From assembly GCF_004564275.1 (NCBI RefSeq), contig NZ_SPDV01000010.1, positions 1-64,000 on the forward strand: a stretch of DNA of 64,000 bases, written 5' to 3'. Of this stretch, positions 54,912 through 63,684 are shown piece after piece (position 1 is the stretch's first letter; each line of letters opens with the position of its first letter). Both the position numbers and the translations under genes were made by a program. The DNA comes from Sphingomonas parva (ex Maeng et al. 2020) (lineage in GTDB: Bacteria > Pseudomonadota > Alphaproteobacteria > Sphingomonadales > Sphingomonadaceae). The notes below the pieces were generated by a model. It saw only the letters and a program-made list of their open reading frames with translations. It searched no databases and was not told where the DNA came from.

Positions 54912-56404
54912 GCGCTGTCCTGTCTGGCCGCGACCCCGGCCAGCGACGCCTCGACCGTCGGCATCGCCCGAACCTGATCGCCGATCGCGCGCAGGCGCTG
55001 CTGGATCGTTTCCATATGCTGCTGCTGCGAGAGCAGATCGACGCGCGGGTCATAGCCGCGTGGCGCAACGCCGTGCCCCGCGAGCAGCGCGGTCCAGCTT
55101 TCTTCCTGGAAGGTCTCATCCTCCCGCAAGGGGATCATGCCCCGTGCCGCGAACAGGCGGATCTTTTCTTCCAGCGATTCCGGGCCCGCCGCTTGCCGCA
55201 CGCGATCCCAGAACGGCTCGTCGTAGCGGCGATTGAGCTTGTAATGGGCCGCCTGGAAGTCCCGCAGGTTGACGGCGTGGGAGTGCATCAGCCGCGTGTA
55301 GGCCACTGCTTCCATCATGTTGCCGGCGTCGGCGGGGAAGAGCGTGATCAGGTGCGAAACGGCGAGATGGATCAGATGAAGCTGCACTGCGGACAAAGGC
55401 TCGAGCGCCACCGCCGAGTCTCCCAGGGCGACGCAATTCGCGACCCAAGGGCGCTGCCGTATGCCGGTCCGGAAGGGGGTGACGAAGGCGTCCTGATCGA
55501 GCGCGATGCCCGCGACGATCGGCAGAAGCTCGCTGGTCTCCGCATCCGGGCAGTCCCTGCTGGCGTAGCAGGCGACCAATGCGGTGCGATCCTGCAAGGG
55601 ATGGAGCCCGACCCAGCCGCCCTTGAAGGCGGAAATCTCGCTGAACGCGGGGAGCGGTGAAAGCTTCTTGCCCGATGCGGCGAGGATGCGGTCGCAGGGC
55701 AGCCACTCCGCCCAAGAAGTGAAATCGGAACCGAGTGCACCGATCAGGGTGGCGTCAGCGCCGGTCGCGTCGACGTAGAGATCGGCGCCCATTCGGCGGC
55801 CATCCTTCAAGGCGATCTGCTCGATGCCGTGATCGCCCGCCGAGACTGCGCCGATCGTGCCGGAGACGATCTCCACCCCTTCCTGAAGAGCGGCGCGACG
55901 CAGCAGGGCGACGTAGCTCGAGGCATCGAGATGGTAGCCGGGGGCGGCCGATACGGGTCCTGCGGGCAGATGGTCGGACGGGACGCGTCCCTGCTTGGCG
56001 GCGGCCGCCGCAAGGCTGAAATCCTCGAGCTCGACCCTCAGCCCCTCACCCTTCGCCTTCAGCCAATATTGGAAGAAGCCGGCATTCCCGCCGCTCGTCG
56101 CCGGCGTGTCGTAACCGATCAGGAACGGACGCCGCCCTCGCCCCCAGTTGGAAAAGCGTTGCGCCATCACCGGGACGCCGGCGCATGCTGCGAGCACGTC
56201 CGCCTCCTCCAGCCCGAGCATCCGGTTCAGCCCATGAAGGGCCGGCAGACCCGCGTAGACGTCGACCGGCTTCAGCAGCGACGGCAGCTCGAGGAGCTGG
56301 ACCCGCACGCCGGTTCGCCCGAGGGAACGGCAGATCGCAAGCGCGGCGACGAACGCCGCGGCGTCGCGGCCGACGACCAGGACGCTGGACACCCGCCGGC
56401 TCAT
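54908..56404 (-). CDS. Degenerate halogenase paralogue (probable pseudoenzyme)
   Basis: A 498-residue protein that aligns along its whole length with the neighbouring halogenases but has lost their catalytic features. The FAD motif GGGTAGW is VGRDAAAF. In an ungapped alignment from LGIDEDTF (LGLEEADV here) to the following Trp, the catalytic Lys is Val79. WQWRIPLQHR has become WVGLHPLQDR, and the catalytic Glu of EPLEST is Ser in EPLSAVQLHLIH. The frame is intact and both ends overlap the flanking halogenase genes by 4 bp, so it is expressed and maintained. It may be a partner or scaffold for the active paralogues. It is not a pseudogene by any frameshift. Confidence 0.85.
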   Translation of the reverse strand: MSRRVSSVLVVGRDAAAFVAALAICRSLGRTGVRVQLLELPSLLKPVDVYAGLPALHGLNRMLGLEEADVLAACAGVPVMAQRFSNWGRGRRPFLIGYDTPATSGGNAGFFQYWLKAKGEGLRVELEDFSLAAAAAKQGRVPSDHLPAGPVSAAPGYHLDASSYVALLRRAALQEGVEIVSGTIGAVSAGDHGIEQIALKDGRRMGADLYVDATGADATLIGALGSDFTSWAEWLPCDRILAASGKKLSPLPAFSEISAFKGGWVGLHPLQDRTALVACYASRDCPDAETSELLPIVAGIALDQDAFVTPFRTGIRQRPWVANCVALGDSAVALEPLSAVQLHLIHLAVSHLITLFPADAGNMMEAVAYTRLMHSHAVNLRDFQAAHYKLNRRYDEPFWDRVRQAAGPESLEEKIRLFAARGMIPLREDETFQEESWTALLAGHGVAPRGYDPRVDLLSQQQHMETIQQRLRAIGDQVRAMPTVEASLAGVAARQDSA

Positions 56405-57939
56405 GGGTGTGCTCCACTGGCCTGCACGAGGGCGAGCGCCGGCGCGTAGCGCCCGACGAAATCCTCGTGGGCGGGCATCGCCTCCGCCCGTTGCCGGACC
56501 TCGTCGCGCAGCCGCTCGAGATCGGCGATCAGGCGGTCGTACGGGAGCCCCTCCGCGAGCGGATGATGGCCGGTCGGGATCACCCCCTGCCCGGCGTAGA
56601 CCGCGACCCAACTCGGCAAGGTGAACAGGCCGTCGCGATACTGCTCGATATATCCGCTGTGCTGGAACAGCGCGAGCTTGCGCTGCAGGCTCTCCGGGAT
56701 CGGCATCGCGCGACAATAGCGCCACAACTCGGAATCGTCGCGGCCCGTGGCGTGATAATGGAGGATCAGGAAATCACGGATTCGCTCGTATTCGATCTCG
56801 ATCCGGCGGTTGAACTCATCAGCCAGGGCCGGATCGACGGGCGTCGTCGGCAGGAGCGGCAGCAGGTGCATGATCGCGACCTGGATGAGGTAGATGCTGG
56901 TTGATTCCAGCGGCTCCAGGAAGCCGCTGGCGAGCCCGAGAGCCACGCAGTTACGAGACCAGGATTTCAGCCGCCGGCCCGCCTCGAACCGCAGCATCCG
57001 CGGCTCGCCCAGCGCCTCTTCGGGGAGGTTCTGCATCAGGGTGGCCGCAGCCTCGTCCTCGCTGATGAACTGCGATGCGAAGACATGGCCATTGCCGGTG
57101 CGATGCTGCAGCGGGATGCGCCACTGCCATCCCGCCTCGCGGCAGGTGGACCGGGTGTAGGGGCTGAAATCGGTCGCCCGGGCGCTCGGCACGGCAAAGG
57201 CGCGATCGCAGGGCAGCCATTGCGACCAACTCTCCCACTCCGCGCCGAGCGTCTGGCCCAGCAGCAGGGAGCGAAAGCCGGAGCAATCGACGAAGAAGTC
57301 GCCGGCGACATCCTCACCGGATTCGAGCGCGAGCGCGGCAATTTCGCCATTGAGCGGATCGAGCTTCACCTCGCGGACCTTGCCTTCGGTTCGGACGACG
57401 CCCGCGCTCTCGGCGAGCCTGCGCAGCAGCCGGGCATAAGTCGAGGCATCGAAATGATAGGCGTAGCTGTAGGTGGAATCGATCCGCTGCGGGTCCGCAT
57501 TGGGAAAATCGAAGCGGTTGAGCCGGCTCGCGACCACGGCATAGGAGAAATCGCCGATATCGAGGTCGGCCCCGCCCTGCACAGCGCGGAGCCAGTGCTG
57601 GTAGAAGGGCAGGCCGAGTGCCGGACGCCCGTGATCACCGAAGGGGTGGACGTATCGCCGTCCTTTCCCGCCCCAGTCGACGAAGTCGATGCCGAGCTTG
57701 AAGGTGGCGCTGGTCTCCCGCATCATCTCGACCTCGTCGAGGCCGATCAGATCGTTGAACGACTTCATGTGCGGCAGCGTCGCTTCGCCGACGCCGACCG
57801 TGCCGATTTCCTCGGATTCGATCAGCCGGATGCGGCACACGCCGGGACCGAGGACGCGAGAGAAGGCGGCTGCCGCCATCCAGCCTGCCGTGCCGCCGCC
57901 GACGATGACCAGGTTCAGTGGCTGCTTCACAGGCTTCAC
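56401..57939 (-). CDS. Tryptophan-halogenase-type flavoenzyme 3
   Basis: A 512-residue paralogue with complete motifs: LVIVGGGTAGWMAAAA, Lys81 in SATFKLGIDFVDWGG, GWQWRIPLQHRTGNGHVF and Glu345 in GFLEPLESTSIYLIQ. It is the first gene of the three-gene operon; the degenerate paralogue's ATG overlaps its stop by 4 bp. Upstream, a terminator separates it from the TonB receptor gene, so its promoter should lie in 57940-58024. Close similarity in length and motif order to the two other intact paralogues indicates local gene duplication. Confidence 0.9.
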   Translation of the reverse strand: MKPVKQPLNLVIVGGGTAGWMAAAAFSRVLGPGVCRIRLIESEEIGTVGVGEATLPHMKSFNDLIGLDEVEMMRETSATFKLGIDFVDWGGKGRRYVHPFGDHGRPALGLPFYQHWLRAVQGGADLDIGDFSYAVVASRLNRFDFPNADPQRIDSTYSYAYHFDASTYARLLRRLAESAGVVRTEGKVREVKLDPLNGEIAALALESGEDVAGDFFVDCSGFRSLLLGQTLGAEWESWSQWLPCDRAFAVPSARATDFSPYTRSTCREAGWQWRIPLQHRTGNGHVFASQFISEDEAAATLMQNLPEEALGEPRMLRFEAGRRLKSWSRNCVALGLASGFLEPLESTSIYLIQVAIMHLLPLLPTTPVDPALADEFNRRIEIEYERIRDFLILHYHATGRDDSELWRYCRAMPIPESLQRKLALFQHSGYIEQYRDGLFTLPSWVAVYAGQGVIPTGHHPLAEGLPYDRLIADLERLRDEVRQRAEAMPAHEDFVGRYAPALALVQASGAHP

Positions 57940-58024
57940 CCATCCATTCCGAAGTGGCGCAACCTCTCCAAGTGCGCGCCGGCTGGCAAGAGACGCGCGG
58001 TGGAGCGGCCCGACGTCAGGTCAA

Positions 58025-58058
58025 GAAAAAGGAGGCGCCGCCTGCGGCGACGCCTCCC
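58025..58058 (-). terminator. Terminator of the large TonB receptor gene
   Basis: On the minus strand GGGAGGCGTCGCCGCAGG and CGGCGCCTCC form a long GC stem followed by TTTTTCTTG. It lies 18 bp after the receptor stop and before the halogenase operon, so that operon needs its own promoter or read-through. Confidence 0.85.
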
Positions 58059-58076
58059 AGTTGCTTACCGTTCCGA

Positions 58077-61000
58077 TCAGAAGCGGACGCGGACGCCTGC
58101 GGTGAAGCGCCGGTCGTTCTGGAACCAGCCGTTCGGCATCAGCGTACGCCGGCCCTCCGGGCTCTCCTCGTCGGCAACCTGCGTCCTCAGCACCGTCTTG
58201 GTGTTGAGCAGGTTGCTGCCCTGCAGGCTGAGCTCGATGTTCTCGGTGATGCCGTAGCGGATCGAGCCGTCGAGGAAGCCCGCGCCCTCCTGCCAGACCG
58301 GCAGGTAGACGCAACAGTCCACCGCCGTCACCAGGTAGCGCGACCGCCAGTTGTAGGCGAGGCGCATGGCGAGCGGGCCCTTTTCGTACATGCCGACCAC
58401 GTTGAAGCTGTGCTTCGACAGGCCCTCGAGCGAGCCGGGGTTGAGCGACGTACCGGCGTTGCCGGCGTTGGTGGTCTCCCCGGTGCTTCCGACCGGCGTC
58501 AGGTTCGAGTTCGGCACGCCGCTGTTCTTCACGTAGGTGTAGTTCGTCTGGATGCCGAGACCATCGAGCGGCTTGGGCAGGAAGTCGAAGAAGCGCTGAT
58601 AGGCCGCTTCGAAGCCGTAGATCTTGGCGCCAGATCCGTTCGCCGGACCGCGGACGAAGACGTCGCGGGTGACGTCGCCGCGGGTGAACGACTGCACGAA
58701 CGTGCCGTACTGGATGTAGTTGGAGAACGTCTTGTAGAAGCCGGCGAGCGAAAACTGACCCGCATTCCCGAAATAGTTCTCCAGGCTGACGTCGAACTGC
58801 CAGGCCGTGGTCGGCTTCAGGTACGGGTTGTACGCGCTCGCCTCGTAGGTCGGGTTGACGCCGGTGATCACGCCTGCCGAGTTCTTGACCCAGCGGGGAT
58901 CGTTGACCTCGATCGGGTTTGGCAGGCCGGCCGAGATCGAAACGAAGTTCTTCAGGAAGCCGATATCGGGCCGCGACAGGGCGCGCGACGCGGCGAATCT
59001 GACGAGCCAGCTGTCGGTGAGATCGACCCGCATGTTGAAGCTCGGCAACCAGTGACGGTGCTTGGCCTTCGCGACGCTCTCTTCACCGCCGCCGCTGATA
59101 AACGAGGCATCCTGGGGCGAGAGGTAGCAGAATGCCGGATCGTTGGCCTGCGGCGGCGGAGCCGGCTGGCCGGGCTGCTGTGCCGGCGGCAGGCCGTCGC
59201 AGACCGGCCGCCCGTTGATGTCGAACCGCTGGAAGTTGTCGACTGGATAACGGACGAAGCCGCGGCTTTCGTTGCGCGTCTCGACGTAGCGCACGCCGAG
59301 GTTACCCGAAACCCGCAGGCTGCCCACGGTCGCATCGTCGCCGCCGAAGCGGAGCATGGCATAGACCGAGCGCACGTCCTCGGACACGTCGGCGATTTCG
59401 TTGTCGACGAAGCAGCTGTCCGGGAGCTCGTTCAAGCGGGTGCAGATCGGGCGGAACTCGCCCACCCCGATAAGGTCGCGGCTGTAGCGATCGGCATCGT
59501 GGTTCTTCAGCGCGTTGAACGGAACGAACGGGAAGGTGCCAAGCTGGCCGCCGAAGAACGGCGCGCCGAACGGCGAGACCTCGATCATGCCGGTCGGATA
59601 GCCCTTGAAATCACCCGACGGCGCATAGCTGTCGAGGTTCCAGTACGGATGCGCCGTGCCGGTGTCCGTCCAGGTGTTGGCGACGTTCGCCCAGTTGTAG
59701 GTGCTCCACTGCACCGTCTGCTCGCGCTTCGCGTAGCGGCCGCCGAGCTTGATCGAGTCGAGCCAGTTGGTGCCGAGATCGTATTCCACGTCGCCGCGGA
59801 ACGCCCACTGGTTGCCTTCGCTGTCCTCGAGGTGATCCATGACCGAGCGGAGATACCAGTTGTTCGGATTGGCGAGGCCGCCCGGCGACTGGTTGATGTT
59901 GTCCGGCGGAAGCAGCGAGATCCGCGGATAGCGGCCGCTCGCGTCCAGCGCGACGTTGGCGAACGAGTGATGCTCGACCGACAGATCGTAATTGTCGACC
60001 GTGGAATCGACATACTGGCCGTCGAAGTTGAAGCGCAGCCGGTCGGTCGCCTCCCACTTGATGTTCAGGCCCGCATCCTGGGTCATGTTGCGGTTCTGGT
60101 TGATGCGGCTGCCGGTGCCGACGTCGACGCCGTAGGTCGGCCGGCCGAAGGCATCAACCTTGCAGCCCGCGAACGGCGGCGTCGTCCAGTTGTAGCAAGC
60201 GTTGAACATCGGCTGACCGGCCTGGTTGACGCCGTAGCCCGGATTGGCGCCGGGCTGGCCCCACCACATGTTCTGGCCCTGGCGGACGATCGTGCCCGAC
60301 TGGAAGAAGCCGTCCTCGTCGAAGGTGAAGGCGCCCGCACCCGCCATCGGAACGGGGATGCGGTCGCTCAGATTGGTATCGCTGACCCGCGTCCGGACGT
60401 TGAAGCTGTACAGATCCGGGCCGATGCCGAACGATCCGAAGGTGCGCTCCTGCCACGCGTTCTCGTAGGTCGAGCGGTTGAACTGGGCGGTGACCAGCCA
60501 CTTGTGATCGAGGTCGCGCCACTGGGCCGCGAGGGCGATACCCTTGCGCTCACGACGATATTCGTTGTCGAGGAAATTGACCGACGCCGGAATATAGGCG
60601 GTGTCCGGCGCCCCGGTGCCGAGCAGGCTGGCGGTGTTGGCATCGTCGATGATCGCGACACGGCCGTACTGGATGCCCTGGGAGGCGGTACGGACGCGCG
60701 AGTAAGCGAGATTGCCCATCAGGCCGAACTCGCCGAGGCCCGTCTCCCAACGGTTCGAGTAGAAGACGTTCGCGTCCGGCGTGATTGCGCCGGACAGATC
60801 GTTGTAGTTGAGGTTGGCGCCGAACTGGATCAGCTGCCCGGGCGCGTCGAACGGAACGCGGGTGCGCAGGTTGATCGAGCCGGCGATGCCGCCCTCGATC
60901 ATCTCGGCGGTCTGGTTCTTGTAGGTGTCGACGCCGGCCATCAGCTCCGGCGTGACGTCGCCCCAGCTCAGGCCGCGCGACGAGTTGGCGCTGAACGTGT

Positions 61001-61469
61001 CGCGACCGTTGAACTCGGAGCGGACCTGCGGAAGGCCGCGAACGATGACGCCCGACGGCTCGGCCGAGAAGTGGGCGGTATCGCTGCTCGCCGCGAAGCG
61101 GTTGACGGTGATGCCGGGGACGCGCTGCAGCGCTTCCGCAACCGACTTGTCGGGGAAGGCGCCGATGTCGGTCGCCGTGATCGAATCGACGACGGTGTCG
61201 GCGTTGCGCTTGATCGTCGCAGACGTCTGCAGAGCGCGCCGCTGACCGGTGACGATGATGTCGCTGTCCGACGCATCATCCGGATTGCCGGCGGCCGACG
61301 GATCGGTCGAGGCGCTGACCTGCGTCGTCGTGTCTTCGGGCTGCGCGTCCTGGTCCTGCGCATGAGCCGCAGGGGCAAGGCCGATCAGGGCGAGACCGAG
61401 AGCCATTGTGGAGGCACCGCCGCGCAGCATGCGGGCCTGAGCCGAAAACCTACCGATAGACACGTTCAT
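58077..61469 (-). CDS. Large TonB-dependent receptor (carbohydrate-type)
   Basis: A 1130-residue outer-membrane receptor. A signal peptide ends near PAAHAQDQD; a low-complexity Ser/Asp/Thr stretch with the TonB box (DIIVTGQRRAL) follows, then the plug (SITATDIGAFPDKSVAEALQRVPG) typical of Caulobacter/Xanthomonas receptors linked to oligosaccharide uptake, then a barrel of about 950 residues ending RRFTAGVRVRF. The start follows GGAGGTGG. A LacI-type box lies about 104 bp upstream. It is next to the halogenase operon, a recurring pairing in this group. The ligand is unknown; plant or microbial glycan fragments are the best guess. Confidence 0.93.
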   Translation of the reverse strand: MNVSIGRFSAQARMLRGGASTMALGLALIGLAPAAHAQDQDAQPEDTTTQVSASTDPSAAGNPDDASDSDIIVTGQRRALQTSATIKRNADTVVDSITATDIGAFPDKSVAEALQRVPGITVNRFAASSDTAHFSAEPSGVIVRGLPQVRSEFNGRDTFSANSSRGLSWGDVTPELMAGVDTYKNQTAEMIEGGIAGSINLRTRVPFDAPGQLIQFGANLNYNDLSGAITPDANVFYSNRWETGLGEFGLMGNLAYSRVRTASQGIQYGRVAIIDDANTASLLGTGAPDTAYIPASVNFLDNEYRRERKGIALAAQWRDLDHKWLVTAQFNRSTYENAWQERTFGSFGIGPDLYSFNVRTRVSDTNLSDRIPVPMAGAGAFTFDEDGFFQSGTIVRQGQNMWWGQPGANPGYGVNQAGQPMFNACYNWTTPPFAGCKVDAFGRPTYGVDVGTGSRINQNRNMTQDAGLNIKWEATDRLRFNFDGQYVDSTVDNYDLSVEHHSFANVALDASGRYPRISLLPPDNINQSPGGLANPNNWYLRSVMDHLEDSEGNQWAFRGDVEYDLGTNWLDSIKLGGRYAKREQTVQWSTYNWANVANTWTDTGTAHPYWNLDSYAPSGDFKGYPTGMIEVSPFGAPFFGGQLGTFPFVPFNALKNHDADRYSRDLIGVGEFRPICTRLNELPDSCFVDNEIADVSEDVRSVYAMLRFGGDDATVGSLRVSGNLGVRYVETRNESRGFVRYPVDNFQRFDINGRPVCDGLPPAQQPGQPAPPPQANDPAFCYLSPQDASFISGGGEESVAKAKHRHWLPSFNMRVDLTDSWLVRFAASRALSRPDIGFLKNFVSISAGLPNPIEVNDPRWVKNSAGVITGVNPTYEASAYNPYLKPTTAWQFDVSLENYFGNAGQFSLAGFYKTFSNYIQYGTFVQSFTRGDVTRDVFVRGPANGSGAKIYGFEAAYQRFFDFLPKPLDGLGIQTNYTYVKNSGVPNSNLTPVGSTGETTNAGNAGTSLNPGSLEGLSKHSFNVVGMYEKGPLAMRLAYNWRSRYLVTAVDCCVYLPVWQEGAGFLDGSIRYGITENIELSLQGSNLLNTKTVLRTQVADEESPEGRRTLMPNGWFQNDRRFTAGVRVRF

Positions 61470-61572
61470 TCACCACCTCCCCAAGCCGGAGGCGACATCA
61501 CGGCCGCCCCTCGGTTCGCCCGTCTCCGCCAAAGCGGGTGCAGGCCTGTTATCGCCGAGCGACGAATGGGCG

Positions 61573-61586
61573 TGGTAGCGTTAACA
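61573..61586. promoter_or_regulatory. LacI-type operator upstream of the TonB receptor
   Basis: TGGTAGCGTTAACA matches the box at 37692 (TGATAGCGCTAACA) at 12 of 14 positions. It lies 104 bases before the TonB receptor start. This suggests the receptor and the xylan/glucan locus 24 kb away answer to the same or a related sugar-sensing repressor. Confidence 0.55.
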
Positions 61587-61770
61587 ACGGAGGGTATAAA
61601 AATTCGCAAGAAGCGATCGGAGCCTCGGGCTCCACTCCCCCCCTGCGATTCATGCCCCTGCCATGGCGCATCCTCGCCCGTTCGTATGACTCGAACTTGA
61701 CAGGCGTTGTAAGTGGCGGCCGACGAGACGGTCAATTGCTTTGCGTTAGCGGAGCCCGCGCACATTGGCT

Positions 61771-61824
61771 TTGTCGGCAGCTGTGGCAAGCCGACAACAC
61801 TTTCGCTGCAGGGTGCCCCTGCAG
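61771..61824 (+). promoter_or_regulatory. Two perfect hairpins in the leader of the beta-helix gene
   Basis: TTGTCGGC (61771-61778) pairs with GCCGACAA (61790-61797). Eight bases on, CTGCAGGG (61806-61813) pairs with CCCTGCAG (61817-61824). They end about 48 bases before the start codon and could be an operator pair or a structured RNA leader. Confidence 0.4.
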
Positions 61825-61872
61825 TAAGTCCCGACCGGGAGCGATTTCTGTCGCACGGTCCGGAGAAATTGC

Positions 61873-63666
61873 TTGCGAGGGCGAAGCGGCAGGACGGCAT
61901 TGCTGGCGGGACTGCTGTTCGCCCAGCCACCTGCGGCCGAGACGACACCGCTCGGCACGATTGCCGCGTTGCCCGCGGCCGAAGCGCCCGCGGGGCTCCC
62001 GTTCGTGGAGATCGAGGCCGAAGATGCCGCCTTCGCCGGCCGCGCGATCGGGCCCGATCGGACGTTCACGAGCCTGGCCGCCGAGGCCTCGGGTCGCCGC
62101 GCCGTCCTGCTCGCCGGGCCGGACGACCATGTCGAATTCACCCTGCCCGCCCCCGCGAACGCCGTCATCGTCCGCGCCGCAATCCCGGACGGGCCGGGCG
62201 GCGAAGGACGCGACGCCGCCCTCGCCGTTCACGTCGGCGAGGAGCGGATCGGCACCCTCGCCGTCACGTCGCGCTACGGCTGGTTCTACGGGCGCTATCC
62301 GTTCACCAACAATCCGTCCGACGGCGCTGCGCACCATTTCTATGACGAGACGCGCCTGCTGCTTGGCCGCACGTTGCCCGCCGGCACCCAAATTCGCCTG
62401 AGCATCGACCAGGCAGCGCCGGTGCCGTGGACCGTCGTCGACCTTGCCGATTTCGAACTGGTCGCGCCGCCCGCAACCGCGCCTGCCGATGCCCTCTCGA
62501 TCCTGGCTTTCGGGGCCGACCCTTTCGGCGCGCGCGACTCGTCGACAGCGCTTGCCCAGGCGATCGCACAGGCGCGGCGACGCGGCGTGCCCGTCTGGAT
62601 ACCGCCCGGCACCTTCCGGATCGACCGGCAGATCATCGTCGATCGGGTGACGATCGCCGGCGCGGGCTTATGGCATTCGGTGCTGCGCGGAAACGGAGTA
62701 GGGCTCTACGGCCGCAAGGCGCCGCGCGGCTCGCGCCGGGTGGTTCTCCGCGACTTTGCGATCCTCGGCGAGGTCAAGGAGCGCGTCGACGCCCTGCAGC
62801 GCGCGGGTGTCGGCGGGTCGCTCGGCGAGGGCTCCGAGCTGCGCAACCTGTGGCTGCAGCATCACAAGGTGGGAGTCTGGCTGGACGGGCCATTGCGCAG
62901 CCTCGCCATTCGCGGCCTTCGCATCCTCGACAACACGGCGGACGGGCTCAACCTGCGGCGCGGCGTCAGCGACGCGGTGGTGGAAGGGAATTTCGTCCGC
63001 AACTCCGGCGACGACGGTCTCGCCGCCTGGTCGCACCGCGAGGCCAATCACAACCTCGCCTATCGCGACAATGTCGTCGTCGCGCCGGTCCTTGCCAACG
63101 GCATCGCCATCTACGGCGGCCGCGACATCAGCGTGACCGGCAATGTCGTCGCCGACAGCGTGACGCAAGGCGGGGGCATTCATCTCGGCAATCGCTTCGA
63201 CGCGGTGCCGCTCTCCGGCACCATCACGATTGCGGACAATCTCATCGTTCGCGGCGGCAGCTTCGATCCGAACTGGCGCTTCGGGGTGGGCGCATTGTGG
63301 CTCTATGCGCTCGACGCACCGATCAGGGCGTCGATTCGGCTGCGGAATATGCGCATCGTCGACAGCACCCTCCCCGCGCTGCAATTCATTGGTCAGCGGA
63401 TCGAGGGCGTGCAGGCCGAGAACGTCCATATCACGGGCGCCGCGGGCCACGCCTTGCAGCTGCAGTCGCCCGGCGCCGCCTCGTTCCAAGACGTCGCGGC
63501 GGTCGGCGTGCGGGGCGCCGGCATCCTGGCCTGCGGCGACGGCTTCAAACCGATCGATGCCGGCGGGAATTCTGGGTGGACGGAGAAGGCCGTGTCGCCC
63601 GATCAAGCCCTGCCGCTCGCCCCAGGCTTGCCGCGCGACTGCCGTGAGCAGAGCCTGGGCCAATAA
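61873..63666 (+). CDS. Secreted right-handed beta-helix protein, probable polysaccharide-active enzyme
   Basis: A 597-residue exported protein. The signal peptide is short (GRSGRTALLAGLLFAQPPAAE). Residues about 40-200 form a carbohydrate-binding-like beta-sandwich (VEIEAEDAAF, VEFTLPAPANAVIVRAAI). From about 212 a pectate-lyase-3-type start (ILAFGADPFGARDSSTALAQAI) leads into a repeated beta-helix (LRILDNTADGLNLRRG, VVEGNFVRNSGDDGLAAW, NNVVVAP-like coils). The layout resembles GH87-type glucanases and other helix glycosidases or lyases, but the active-site set is not certain; the paired Asp in NSGDDGLA is a candidate. The TTG start follows GGAGA by seven bases. The CAZy family needs a profile search. 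Confidence 0.78.
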   Translation: MRGRSGRTALLAGLLFAQPPAAETTPLGTIAALPAAEAPAGLPFVEIEAEDAAFAGRAIGPDRTFTSLAAEASGRRAVLLAGPDDHVEFTLPAPANAVIVRAAIPDGPGGEGRDAALAVHVGEERIGTLAVTSRYGWFYGRYPFTNNPSDGAAHHFYDETRLLLGRTLPAGTQIRLSIDQAAPVPWTVVDLADFELVAPPATAPADALSILAFGADPFGARDSSTALAQAIAQARRRGVPVWIPPGTFRIDRQIIVDRVTIAGAGLWHSVLRGNGVGLYGRKAPRGSRRVVLRDFAILGEVKERVDALQRAGVGGSLGEGSELRNLWLQHHKVGVWLDGPLRSLAIRGLRILDNTADGLNLRRGVSDAVVEGNFVRNSGDDGLAAWSHREANHNLAYRDNVVVAPVLANGIAIYGGRDISVTGNVVADSVTQGGGIHLGNRFDAVPLSGTITIADNLIVRGGSFDPNWRFGVGALWLYALDAPIRASIRLRNMRIVDSTLPALQFIGQRIEGVQAENVHITGAAGHALQLQSPGAASFQDVAAVGVRGAGILACGDGFKPIDAGGNSGWTEKAVSPDQALPLAPGLPRDCREQSLGQ

Positions 63667-63684
63667 CGATGCAGACGCCGGGCT

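Larger units (their letters stand above)
61470..61872. other. Divergent regulatory region between TonB receptor and beta-helix gene
   Basis: 403 bp without a supported gene. It holds a LacI-type box at 61573-61586 and two perfect hairpins at 61771-61824 ahead of the plus-strand gene, and the ribosome sites of both genes at its ends. Its base composition is a little less GC-rich than the flanking genes. Confidence 0.6.

Noticed and set aside
54908-56404. Degenerate halogenase considered as a pseudogene
   Set aside because: The frame is full length, has coupled starts and stops on both sides and no frameshift or internal stop.
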